This document shows, piece after piece, positions 37,127 to 45,597 of a stretch of DNA of 64,000 bases. Made by a program: the position numbers and the translations under genes. Position 1 is the stretch's first letter; every line of letters begins with the position of its first letter. The stretch spans positions 328,125 to 392,124 of the forward strand of contig CANMIX010000001.1 in NCBI GenBank assembly GCA_947497985.1. The letters run 5' to 3'. Source of the stretch: an uncultured Paracoccaceae bacterium (GTDB lineage: Bacteria; Pseudomonadota; Alphaproteobacteria; Rhodobacterales; Rhodobacteraceae). Below the pieces are notes generated by a model. That model was not told where the DNA came from, made no database searches, and was given only the letters and a program-made list of their open reading frames with translations.

Positions 37127-38245
37127 TCATTGCGGAGCCTCTACAGCCGTTTCGTTCAGTTCGACACGAACCGCACCACCCAGTCGGCTGATATCACCGG
37201 GTAGCAGCTGCGTAAGCTCAACACGTCGGCGTTCCTGCGCGTCTGCCTGAACTCTTAACCGTCGAAGAAGAGTGATCAGTGTTGGCGAATTTGCTGCTGG
37301 AAAGTGGTTCAGATCGCGGCTGCGCTTCAGGTTCGACGTGTCGATGACCTGAACTGGCAAACCGGCAAGTTGTTCAAGCGAACTGATGTTGCCCAACCGG
37401 GCTCGTGTGTTTGTACCGCGGATGCGCTGCGAAATACCCAAGGCTCTGTCGCGGCTGTTGGCAAAAATCACAAAAGGTTGCGGAATGGATTGAAACCGCG
37501 CCAGCTGGCTTTTGAACAGATCCACATCCAGATCAGGTGACATTAGGATCACGCCTGACAGGTTGCGCCTCGACCACCCGGGCGAGCTGATCTCAATTTG
37601 GCGCAGGGCTTCCATCGTCAGCTGGGACCCAAGCGAATGTGCAACGATGATTACCGGTAGTCCGGTTGCATTATGTGTTGCACGCAGCAGCTTTTCCAAG
37701 CCATCGCGAGCTACCAGCGCGCTGTCCTCGTCATAGGCGTAGCCAAGCGGTGCGCCCTTACTGGGCCAAGAGTAAAAGATAGTAGCGCCGGGGATTTCGA
37801 TGTCATGTTTCAACTGAGCGGTGCGAAACGCCGCCTCGGCATGGGTGTTGTTGAAACCATGGACAAAAACGGTCACTTCGCGCTGATAGGCCGGGATTTC
37901 GTTCAAGACGTTTTTGATGCGCCGGCGAAAGCTGGCTTCGTCATGATCTGTCTGCGCTGAAATTACAAAATCGGTTCTGGGATCGGGATCTGCGCCCCCA
38001 AGGCTGAGCGTACCCTTGTCCCGTACCGGTGGGACAGAGATATCCATTTCCAGCAAGCTGACAGTAGCAGACCGTTCAAAGCCAAACCCGCTGCCATGGC
38101 TTTTCCGGCTAGTCGCGCCAAAAATTGTCTCTTGATGACCTATTTGAATTGCCGAAGGCACAATGGGCGCGGCACCCCGGTCATGCGCACAGGACGCCAG
38201 GACCGAAATACAAAGACACAACACAACAGAGGCGATTTTTGACAT
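37127..38245 (-). CDS. Lipoprotein of the DUF900 alpha/beta-hydrolase family
   Basis: The 372-residue product begins with a lipoprotein signal: VVLCLCISVLASC with Cys near residue 19. The rest fits DUF900: VTVFVHGFNN with the oxyanion glycine, VIIVAHSLGSQLTMEAL carrying the nucleophile Ser, the later DLDVDLFKSQL acid region and DLNHFPAA with a catalytic His. Probably a serine esterase or lipase in the envelope; substrate unknown. I chose the ATG at 38245 (GGTGAG upstream) over GTG at 38254. Confidence 0.83.
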   Translation of the reverse strand: MSKIASVVLCLCISVLASCAHDRGAAPIVPSAIQIGHQETIFGATSRKSHGSGFGFERSATVSLLEMDISVPPVRDKGTLSLGGADPDPRTDFVISAQTDHDEASFRRRIKNVLNEIPAYQREVTVFVHGFNNTHAEAAFRTAQLKHDIEIPGATIFYSWPSKGAPLGYAYDEDSALVARDGLEKLLRATHNATGLPVIIVAHSLGSQLTMEALRQIEISSPGWSRRNLSGVILMSPDLDVDLFKSQLARFQSIPQPFVIFANSRDRALGISQRIRGTNTRARLGNISSLEQLAGLPVQVIDTSNLKRSRDLNHFPAANSPTLITLLRRLRVQADAQERRRVELTQLLPGDISRLGGAVRVELNETAVEAPQ

Positions 38246-38327
38246 GCGTCTCACCTGAAATACAACAATGGCGGCAGGCTACCTGCCCAACCGCCAATGT
38301 CCAGTGTCTTACCATGTTGACCAGCTG

Positions 38328-39638
38328 TCAGAGCACGTATCGGCTGAGATCGCTGGATTTTCCAAGCTCCGCCAGATTGTCGCCGACGAATTTTGCATTG
38401 ATCACCACCGCATCGCCACCCCGGTCCGGCGCGTTGAACGACAGTTCCTCGAACACACGTTCCATCACCGTATAAAGTCGACGCGCACCAATGTTTTCGA
38501 CGCTTTGATTGACCTCGGCGGCCATCTTGGCCAGGGCCGCGATACCGTCTTCGCTGAACGAGACGTCTACGTTTTCGGTGTTCATCAAGGCCGTATATTG
38601 TCGGGTCAATGCGTTGTCGGTCTCAGTCAGAATACGCACAAAGTCCGCCTCGGTCAGGGCCCGTAAATTCACCCGGATCGGCAAACGTCCTTGAAGCTCT
38701 GGCAGCAAATCGGACGGTTTGGCAATGTGGAACGCGCCCGAGGCGATGAACAGAATATGGTCGGTCTTAACCGGGCCATGTTTGGTGCTGACGGTGGTGC
38801 CTTCGATCAGGGGCAGCAGGTCGCGTTGGACCCCTTCCCGGCTGACATCGCCACCGCGCGCATCGGATCTGGCGCAGACTTTGTCGATCTCGTCCAGAAA
38901 GACGATGCCGTTCTGTTCCACGGTTTCAAGCGCGGTGCGGGTGACGGTTTCATCATCCAACAGCTTGTCGGCCTCTTCCTCAATCAGCACGTCGTAGCTT
39001 TCGGAGACTGTCAGTTTCTTGCGAACGGTGCGCCCGCCCATTGCTTTGCCGAACAAGTCACCAAGGTTCATCATCCCGGCGCCGGCACTTGGCTGACCAG
39101 GAATTTCAAACATGCCGCCCATTGGGTTTGAGGTATCCGCCACTTCCAGCTCGATAACGGTATCGTCCAGTTCTCCGGAGATCAGCTTTTTGCGGAACAT
39201 GTTCAATGTCGCCTCACGCGCCCCTTCGCCGGCAATCGCCGCCAATACGCGATCTTCGGCAGATTTGCGCGCCTTGGCGCGGACATCTTCACGCATGAAT
39301 TCGCGGGTTTGCAGGATCGCCGCATCGACCAGATCGCGAATGATCTGTTCCACGTCACGGCCAACATATCCTACTTCGGTGAACTTGGTCGCTTCGACCT
39401 TGATGAACGGCGCGCGGGCAAGTTTTGCCAGCCGGCGCGAAATCTCGGTTTTACCAACGCCGGTGGGGCCGATCATCAGAATGTTCTTTGGATAGACTTC
39501 GTCGCGAATGTCGTCTGGCAGCTGTTTGCGGCGCCAGCGATTGCGCAATGCAACAGCGACGGCCCGTTTGGCCTCGTTCTGGCCAATGATGAACCGGTCC
39601 AGTTCGGATACGATTTCACGTGGGGTAAGGTCTGTCAT
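38328..39638 (-). CDS. hslU: HslU, ATPase subunit of the HslUV protease
   Basis: AAA+ unfoldase of the HslUV protease. The 436-residue product has Walker [13 protein letters not shown] near residues 54-62, Walker [10 protein letters not shown], the I-domain insertion (about 110-235), the pore/sensor region and the C-terminal tail ending SRYVL that contacts HslV. It is separated from hslV by a membrane-protein gene, with a 12-bp gap after that gene. Confidence 0.97.
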   Translation of the reverse strand: MTDLTPREIVSELDRFIIGQNEAKRAVAVALRNRWRRKQLPDDIRDEVYPKNILMIGPTGVGKTEISRRLAKLARAPFIKVEATKFTEVGYVGRDVEQIIRDLVDAAILQTREFMREDVRAKARKSAEDRVLAAIAGEGAREATLNMFRKKLISGELDDTVIELEVADTSNPMGGMFEIPGQPSAGAGMMNLGDLFGKAMGGRTVRKKLTVSESYDVLIEEEADKLLDDETVTRTALETVEQNGIVFLDEIDKVCARSDARGGDVSREGVQRDLLPLIEGTTVSTKHGPVKTDHILFIASGAFHIAKPSDLLPELQGRLPIRVNLRALTEADFVRILTETDNALTRQYTALMNTENVDVSFSEDGIAALAKMAAEVNQSVENIGARRLYTVMERVFEELSFNAPDRGGDAVVINAKFVGDNLAELGKSSDLSRYVL

Positions 39639-39650
39639 GATTTACCTTGG

Positions 39651-40715
39651 TCAGTGTGAAGGCGGCAGCCGGTGAACCGGAAGAACGCCAGATACAAGTG
39701 AAAGAAGGGTTGCCCGGATCTTGGTCCAGAAGGCGCCCAGGAACACTAGGAAAATACCCAGGATCAAAATCGTCATCGCGGCCCCTTCCCCTTCGAAAAC
39801 GGTTGCGGCCAAAGTCACGATATAGCCGATCGCCGCGATCAAGAAGGATCGCCGGTCGATAATGATCGCGACAAAGGCGAACAGCAGGAGGATGCACAAC
39901 AGCAAGAGGTTCGACATAGACGTGTCGTTTTCCAACAGGGAAAGAGCGATAGTATTGACCAAAGCAGGTGCGGCAACAACATGCAGCCAGAAACCCTGGG
40001 CGGATCGGCGCGTAACCCTATGTGGATCGCTCAAATCAAACCACATTGCGACGCAGAAAACGGCCACTCCTACAAAGAGCGTGATCCAGGCAAAGGGTCC
40101 GTTTGCTGACAACAGAAACAATTCAGTGAACTCAGCAGGAACGCCGGCTTGGATTCCGCCCGTCAATATCGCTAGGCTGAACACGCCAAATGCGATCAGA
40201 GCCATTGCAAACGGAACCTTGAAGCGTAGCCAGAAAACAAAAATGGCGAGCGTCGACAAGGCCAGTGGCAAGACGAGGCTACTGTAGTCGTTTTGCGCCA
40301 CCATAAACGGCGCGGCCAGCCATGCATTTAGACCTGCGCCCGAGTTGGCAGCAAAGAGCACGGCAAGCGCGATTGCGGGAGCGACCATGCGCCGCTTGCG
40401 AATGAAGTATTCGGAAAGGCCCCACAAAATCACCGCGGCAAAGATCGCCGAAAGGATAACACGTCCAGAAATTCCACCGACCGGGCTAATCAACCCTATG
40501 CTGTTCACCCCGATCCAGCCAGAGGTCAGGATAACCAGACCGATCACAATGAAGATTTCATTGAACCCTTTGAACAACTCAAACGGTTCATCGCCTTCGG
40601 CCAGATCCTTGCGGGCTCCGTTGCGGGTATCGGCAAGCGCTTTGAGCGATGCCGCCTGTGCTTCGCTGATCAAGCCTGAGCCAACAGCAGCACGGAGATC
40701 ATCGGGTCCGATCAT
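39651..40715 (-). CDS. Polytopic membrane protein between hslV and hslU
   Basis: Function not recognised. The 354-residue product has a soluble N-terminus (about 1-50) with a short pattern ([23 protein letters not shown]) like that at the head of DUF2157-type proteins, then about ten hydrophobic segments. Its ATG overlaps the hslV stop (ATGA) and hslU starts 12 bp after its stop, so the three genes are very likely one operon. No catalytic motif is seen. Confidence 0.8.
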   Translation of the reverse strand: MIGPDDLRAAVGSGLISEAQAASLKALADTRNGARKDLAEGDEPFELFKGFNEIFIVIGLVILTSGWIGVNSIGLISPVGGISGRVILSAIFAAVILWGLSEYFIRKRRMVAPAIALAVLFAANSGAGLNAWLAAPFMVAQNDYSSLVLPLALSTLAIFVFWLRFKVPFAMALIAFGVFSLAILTGGIQAGVPAEFTELFLLSANGPFAWITLFVGVAVFCVAMWFDLSDPHRVTRRSAQGFWLHVVAAPALVNTIALSLLENDTSMSNLLLLCILLLFAFVAIIIDRRSFLIAAIGYIVTLAATVFEGEGAAMTILILGIFLVFLGAFWTKIRATLLSLVSGVLPVHRLPPSH

Positions 40716-41269
40716 TTTCCGATACTTTCAACCGTCAGGTTTCCATTGGTGTAAACACAGATATCTGCGGCGATGGCCATCGCTGACCGCGCGACGTCTT
40801 CGGCGGATTTGTCGCTATCCATCATTGCGCGTGCAGCGGCCAGGGCAAAGTTACCGCCTGATCCAATCGCCGCTACATTGTGTTCTGGCTCCAAAACATC
40901 GCCGGCACCGGTGATAACCAACAGGTCTTTGCCGTCGGTGACAATCAACATCGCTTCCAGTTTCTGCAGGTATTTGTCGGTACGCCAGTCCTTAGCTAAT
41001 TCCACACTGGCCCGTGCCAGCTGTCCAGGTGTGGCCTCCAGTTTGACCTCGAGGCGTTCCAACAATGTAAAAGCATCCGCTGTAGACCCGGCAAAGCCAG
41101 CCACAACGTCATAGCCACCCGGTGACAATCGGCGCACTTTGCGCGCGCTGCCTTTAATGACGGTTTGTCCTAGCGAAACCTGCCCATCGCCGGCGATGAC
41201 AACCTCACCAGCTTTCTTGACACCAATGATGGTTGTTCCGTGCCAGCCTGGAAATTGCGTGTCTGCCAT
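40712..41269 (-). CDS. hslV: HslV, peptidase subunit of the HslUV protease
   Basis: Proteasome-like peptidase. After initiator processing, the catalytic Thr sits in [25 protein letters not shown] (Thr near residue 11). The rest of the 185-residue product has [28 protein letters not shown] and [16 protein letters not shown]. The propeptide of about ten residues is typical of alphaproteobacterial forms. GGAGGAACAG precedes the ATG. It is the first gene of hslV - membrane protein - hslU. Confidence 0.97.
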   Translation of the reverse strand: MADTQFPGWHGTTIIGVKKAGEVVIAGDGQVSLGQTVIKGSARKVRRLSPGGYDVVAGFAGSTADAFTLLERLEVKLEATPGQLARASVELAKDWRTDKYLQKLEAMLIVTDGKDLLVITGAGDVLEPEHNVAAIGSGGNFALAAARAMMDSDKSAEDVARSAMAIAADICVYTNGNLTVESIGK

Positions 41270-41326
41270 CTGTTCCTCCGCTTTTCTTGACCTCTATATG
41301 GATTCACATGGGCTTGGGCACAAGGG

Positions 41327-41424
41327 AGGCCGGATTTATCGCGACCTTGATGCGCGCAGGTTCCGAGACTGCGCTGAAGTTAACAAACTGATCATTTGCT
41401 ATGCGCTGAGTGCAAATCCGGCCT
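41327..41424. ncRNA. 98-nt potentially structured element between hslV and DUF1127 gene
   Basis: Ends are a perfect 11-bp inverted repeat, AGGCCGGATTT (41327-41337) and AAATCCGGCCT (41414-41424), 76 nt apart. An inner perfect stem GCGCAG/CTGCGC adds a branch, and GCAAA/TTTGC offers an alternative pairing near the 3' arm. The interval lies between divergent genes, so it may be a leader, a small RNA or simply a promoter region. No terminator follows on the plus strand. I cannot match it to a known family. Confidence 0.35.
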
Positions 41425-41515
41425 GAATAATGGGCAATTGTGAGACTCACCCAGCACTCCTACATAAGGCTCACAACCGACAAGGGGTCGGCTGTTTCAT
41501 TTAAGGATCTGCGCA

Positions 41516-41713
41516 ATGGCAACCACTGCAAACACACACGCGCCGCTCGGAGCAGTCTCTATTCTCCGTGTAGTCGACACCGTTTATTCCGCGAAAAAAG
41601 CAATCTCGCGCTGGAACGACAAGCGCCTGACTCGCAAAGAACTGTCCCGCCTGTCAGCGACACAACTCGATGATATCGGGCTGACACGTTACGACGTCGA
41701 ACACAAATTCTAA
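41516..41713 (+). CDS. DUF1127 small basic protein
   Basis: The 65-residue protein ends with the DUF1127 motif RKELSRLSATQLDDIGLTRYDVE (about residues 39-62). DUF1127 proteins are small Arg/Lys-rich proteins; in Rhodobacter a DUF1127 protein (CcaF1) is linked to RNA turnover and stress small RNAs. The AAGGATCT before the ATG is a fair ribosome site. A hairpin and a terminator follow the stop. Confidence 0.85.
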   Translation: MATTANTHAPLGAVSILRVVDTVYSAKKAISRWNDKRLTRKELSRLSATQLDDIGLTRYDVEHKF

Positions 41714-41730
41714 CGGCCGAAACACCGTTA
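41711..41730 (+). repeat. Hairpin at the DUF1127 stop codon
   Basis: TAACGG / CCGTTA, a perfect 6-bp stem with an 8-nt loop; the 5' arm contains the stop codon TAA. It sits 10 nt before the terminator. Confidence 0.55.
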
Positions 41731-41739
41731 CAGACATCC

Positions 41740-41764
41740 AGCCGCCGTTTTCGGCGGCTTTTTG
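41740..41764 (+). terminator. Rho-independent terminator after the DUF1127 gene
   Basis: AGCCGCCG-TTTT-CGGCGGCT followed by TTTTG, 27 nt after the stop codon. Confidence 0.9.
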
Positions 41765-41811
41765 TTTGCCAATTTTCGGCAAGTTGTTGGTTCCAAATAT
41801 TTTTCACATAA

Positions 41812-41841
41812 AAAAAGGGCGCTCGCAATGGCGCCCTTTTT
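41812..41841 (-). terminator. Rho-independent terminator after trxA
   Basis: AAAAAGGGCGC / GCGCCCTTTTT with an 8-nt loop, symmetrical, 24 bp past the trxA stop on the minus strand. Ends the long minus-strand run tsaE-to-trxA. Confidence 0.9.
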
Positions 41842-41864
41842 CTATTTGGTGATCCGGTTCAGGA

Positions 41865-42185
41865 TCAGATGGATTCGTCGATCCAGCTTTGCAGCGCAGC
41901 TTTGGGGGCCGCACCAGCGCGGTTGGAAACCACTTGGCCGTCTTTGAAGATGAACAGCGCAGGGATACCGCGAACACCCATCGCAGCCGCAGCATTTGGG
42001 TTGCTGTCGACATCGACTTTGGCAACTTTCAGCTTGTCGCCATATTCTGCAGCCAGCTCTTCGAGAGCGGGGCCGATTTGTTTACATGGACCGCACCATT
42101 CGGCCCAAAAATCTACAACAACGGGTACGTCCGAGTTCTTGACCTCTGCGTCGAAGGTCTCGTCGGTTACGGCAACGGTGGACAT
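41865..42185 (-). CDS. trxA: Thioredoxin
   Basis: Cytoplasmic disulfide reductase of 106 residues. The active site WCGPC lies near residues 31-35 in [22 protein letters not shown], and the cis-Pro appears in [13 protein letters not shown]. No signal peptide. It is 61 bp after addA on the same strand; the addA-trxA pairing is, from memory, common in Rhodobacterales. Confidence 0.96.
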   Translation of the reverse strand: MSTVAVTDETFDAEVKNSDVPVVVDFWAEWCGPCKQIGPALEELAAEYGDKLKVAKVDVDSNPNAAAAMGVRGIPALFIFKDGQVVSNRAGAAPKAALQSWIDESI

Positions 42186-42246
42186 GAGACTGTCTCCTGA
42201 GTGTTTGGCAACTGGAGTCGGAACCTAGGTAGCGCTTAACCGATCG

Positions 42247-45200
42247 TCAAGGTTCCAGACGCTGGAAGAATGCACGTGACACAAGTTCGTGTGGCAAATC
42301 CATGTAGCGCGCGGTGAGCGTCCAGACGATTGCGGTTTCAATTTTACGATCCGGGTAGATCTGCGACAGCGCCAGTGCATAGGCGCCCATTTGCCGTAAA
42401 ATCCCAACGGGGCAGGTGTCAGCGGTTTTGGGCACAACGGCGTTGGACTTGAAATCGACTGCGATCACCTGGTCCTGGGTGATAATCAACCGGTCGATCA
42501 CACCATGCAGGCGCTGACCGTCCAGGGTTGCGGAAATTGGCACCTCGGCCAAGGTTTCAGGCGAAAAAACCGTCCGTAGGTTGTCGGCGGTCAAAACCTG
42601 CACAGCTTCGGCGTAAATCTCGCCCTCAGCCTTTGGCTCAAGGCCAAGGCGTTCTGATATCTCTGGCCAATCGGCTTGCGAATGCTTGGGAAGATGTTCC
42701 AGCAACAGATGTAATTTTGTCCCACGTGCCTTGGCGGCGTCTTCGTCAAGGCCCTGTTCACCACTTAAGGCCTTGGCACCACCAAGATCAGAGGGGCTGA
42801 GCGTTGGGGCAGGGGCGATGTATTCTGGGGCAGGGCGCGTGAAGGTCTCGGGCAGCTGTGTCTCTTCCTGCACAGGGTGCACGACATCAACAAAATCAAG
42901 GCCATCCCAATCGCCATGGGTCAATCGCAGGCCTTGCTCTTCACCTTCGCGGGGTACTGCACCACGGGCGAGCGCGGCTTGTTCGACCATTTGATACCAG
43001 CTGTCGCCCTCGGACGACAGTTCGCCTGCTGTGGCGACGATTAGCCATTTCTCTGCCCGTGTCAGCGCCACATACAACAGACGCAGCCGTTCATTGTTGA
43101 GCTTTTCCAACGTCCGCTCGCGCGCTGTCAGCATCGCGGTCGGCATCTGTTCTTTGGGCAATTTCCAAAGGGGCGTGCTATCGGCCAGCATGATCTCTTC
43201 ATCGCGCGGGGCGCGGCGTTTGGCGGTATCTGGCAGAATGACAATCGGTGCTTCCAGCCCTTTGGAGCCATGCACCGACATCACCCGGATCATATTGCCG
43301 GCCGCACCCATCTGGCGTTTTATCTCCAGATCATCGGCTTGCATCCAAACCAGAAACCCCGTGAGACTTGGGATTTCGGTGCGCTCATAGGCCAATGCTT
43401 GCGACAACAGCGCGTTGATACCATCCTCCGCCTCAGCACCCAGCCGACCCAACAGACGACGACGCCCGTCATGGCGGGTTAGAATACGCTCGATCAGATC
43501 AAAGGGGCGAAGGAAATCGGTATTGTCGCGCAGGTCGTTGAGGATAGCCATCGTGTCGGGATACTCAGCCGCGCGTTCACGCAGTGCGCTCCACAAATAG
43601 GGAGAGCTACGCCGGTGGGCGAGGTCAAACAGCGCCTGTTCTGACCACCCAAACAGCGGAGATTTCAGCGCTGCTGCCAACGATAGCGAATCCTCGGGTG
43701 TGGCAAGAAAAGACAACAGGGCCGCGATATCCTTGACTGCCAATTCCGCGCCAACTTTTAGACGATCCGCGCCAGCAATCGGCAATCGCGCTGCTTTGCA
43801 CGCGCGGATGATTTCCGAAAACAGTTCCGACCGACGTTGAACTAGGATCAAAAAATCCCCAGGCTGAACCGGGCGACGTTGGAATGTACCACGTTCAGGA
43901 CCATCTGTTGGGATGGTTTCACCCGTATCAATCATATGTTTGATCTCGCGCGCGATTTTATCGGCAAGGATCACGGTGTGGTGGCGTTTGCCCGGACGAT
44001 CGACCGGGTCAGTCCAATGTCGGTCGTCTTCGTCATCGACCTTTTCAATCGCAGGCCAGACGTCGACACGACCCGGAAGATCCGATTTGAACGCCCGGTG
44101 CAGTGCGTCCTTATGAAAGCCGGCGCCAGGGCTGTCTTTGAAAATTTCATCAACCAGGCCAAGAATGGCAGCAGAAGATCGAAAGGAATATTCAAGCGAC
44201 GTCGTTTGAAGCTGTGACCCGACTTCAGACAACCGGTTGCCGAATTCAGCCTGCATGCGAAGGAACGCATCCGGGTCGGCGCCTTGGAAGGAATAGATCG
44301 ACTGTTTCATGTCGCCGACGACAAAAATGGTCCGTTCGATCTGTGAACGGGCCCCTTCGCCGGCCGTGAATTCCTGTGTTAACTTCTCCACCACGTCCCA
44401 TTGCACCGGACTGGTGTCTTGGGCCTCGTCCACCAAAATATGGTCAATCCCGCCGTCCAGCCGATACAAAATCCACGCCGCAACGTTTGGATCATTCAGC
44501 AATTGCCGTGCTTTTAAGACCAGATCGTCAAAATCAAGCCATCCGCGCAGCTGTTTTTGGTGCTCATATTCAGGCAAAAATACCGATGCAAACCGATGCA
44601 ACAGCGCCGATTTTTCAACCGCGTACAAAGCAAGGCGTTTTGCGCGTGCCTCTTCGACCCGTGCCATGAAGGGCTCGATCTTGGTCATCAGGTCCGGGTT
44701 TTCGGTGCGCAACTTCTTGGTGGGAAAACTACCGATTTTGGCCGTGAAAGGCTCTTTTGCGCCGGAACCTGTCAGAAAAACCGACTCTAATATGGGTAAA
44801 TCAGACAGGGACGGATCGGTGATAGCGGCAAGTTTTGCCGTTGCTTTCTTATCGTTTGCACCGCCTGAACCCAGCACTTCACGTAAACGGGTCAGCAGAA
44901 CGGCTTCATCACCCAGAAATACCCGTGATTTCAGATCAAGACTGTCAAAATCTTCGGGCAGATCGAACAGCGCGCAAAGGGCCGCCCGGTCATGTGTCTC
45001 TTTGAAATGTTCCCGACGTTGTGCAACGGCGCTTGTAAGGGTCGAGAAATCGCTGTCAGAGACATGCGTCGCAAGTGCGTCCATCAGCGCCGGATCGGCC
45101 TCGGCTATTTTTTCGGCAATATCGGCCTGCAACAGCGCGATGGAGCGTTCTTCCATCTCGGTGAATTGTGGGCTGACTTCCGCTTCGAGTGGAAAGCGGC

Positions 45201-45597
45201 GCAACAGAGCAGAGCAGAAGGAGTGGATGGTTTGGATTTTCAAACCACCCGGTGTTTCAATTGCGCGGGCAAATAGTGTTCGGGCTTGGGCCAGCTCGCT
45301 CTCTTGATCTTCCAATTCCACGCCAAGATCCAACAATGCGTTGAGCAATGCTGGATCGGGCAACATCGCCCATTCGCCCAGGCGCTGAAACAGCCGGTTT
45401 TGCATCTCGCTTGCGGCTGCTTTGGTATAGGTCAGGCAGAGGATGTGTTGTGGCTGCACCCCTTTCAGCAACAGGCGGGCAACCCGGTCTGTCAGAACCT
45501 TGGTCTTTCCCGAGCCGGCATTGGCAGAAAGCCAAGTTGATGCATCTGGTCGTGCCGCACGAAACTGTGCCTCGGACGCGGCGTTTCGGGTATTCAT
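42247..45597 (-). CDS. addA: AddA, helicase-nuclease subunit of the double-strand break repair complex
   Basis: Resects double-strand breaks for recombination, the functional counterpart of RecBCD. The 1116-residue product has UvrD-like helicase motifs: motif I ANAGSGKTKVLTDRVARLLL near residue 25, motif II VDEAQDTSPVQW, later LTRAEKWLIV. The C-terminal nuclease has the VIAVDFKSN motif. The ATG at 45597 overlaps the addB stop (ATGA); the extra ORF part upstream lies in addB. Confidence 0.95.
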   Translation of the reverse strand: MNTRNAASEAQFRAARPDASTWLSANAGSGKTKVLTDRVARLLLKGVQPQHILCLTYTKAAASEMQNRLFQRLGEWAMLPDPALLNALLDLGVELEDQESELAQARTLFARAIETPGGLKIQTIHSFCSALLRRFPLEAEVSPQFTEMEERSIALLQADIAEKIAEADPALMDALATHVSDSDFSTLTSAVAQRREHFKETHDRAALCALFDLPEDFDSLDLKSRVFLGDEAVLLTRLREVLGSGGANDKKATAKLAAITDPSLSDLPILESVFLTGSGAKEPFTAKIGSFPTKKLRTENPDLMTKIEPFMARVEEARAKRLALYAVEKSALLHRFASVFLPEYEHQKQLRGWLDFDDLVLKARQLLNDPNVAAWILYRLDGGIDHILVDEAQDTSPVQWDVVEKLTQEFTAGEGARSQIERTIFVVGDMKQSIYSFQGADPDAFLRMQAEFGNRLSEVGSQLQTTSLEYSFRSSAAILGLVDEIFKDSPGAGFHKDALHRAFKSDLPGRVDVWPAIEKVDDEDDRHWTDPVDRPGKRHHTVILADKIAREIKHMIDTGETIPTDGPERGTFQRRPVQPGDFLILVQRRSELFSEIIRACKAARLPIAGADRLKVGAELAVKDIAALLSFLATPEDSLSLAAALKSPLFGWSEQALFDLAHRRSSPYLWSALRERAAEYPDTMAILNDLRDNTDFLRPFDLIERILTRHDGRRRLLGRLGAEAEDGINALLSQALAYERTEIPSLTGFLVWMQADDLEIKRQMGAAGNMIRVMSVHGSKGLEAPIVILPDTAKRRAPRDEEIMLADSTPLWKLPKEQMPTAMLTARERTLEKLNNERLRLLYVALTRAEKWLIVATAGELSSEGDSWYQMVEQAALARGAVPREGEEQGLRLTHGDWDGLDFVDVVHPVQEETQLPETFTRPAPEYIAPAPTLSPSDLGGAKALSGEQGLDEDAAKARGTKLHLLLEHLPKHSQADWPEISERLGLEPKAEGEIYAEAVQVLTADNLRTVFSPETLAEVPISATLDGQRLHGVIDRLIITQDQVIAVDFKSNAVVPKTADTCPVGILRQMGAYALALSQIYPDRKIETAIVWTLTARYMDLPHELVSRAFFQRLEP

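Noticed and set aside
39610..39625. Third parS candidate near the hslU start (TTTCACGTG)
   Set aside because: Only the 9-bp core matches; the right arm reads GGGGTA instead of AAACA.
41711..41764. CcsR-type small RNA after the DUF1127 gene
   Set aside because: In Rhodobacter, DUF1127 genes can be followed by CcsR RNAs with CCUCC-rich loops. Here only one hairpin and a terminator follow, and no such loop motif is seen.
44309..45307. Long antisense reading frame opposite addA
   Set aside because: Ser/Arg-rich low-complexity translation typical of the reverse complement of a GC-biased gene.
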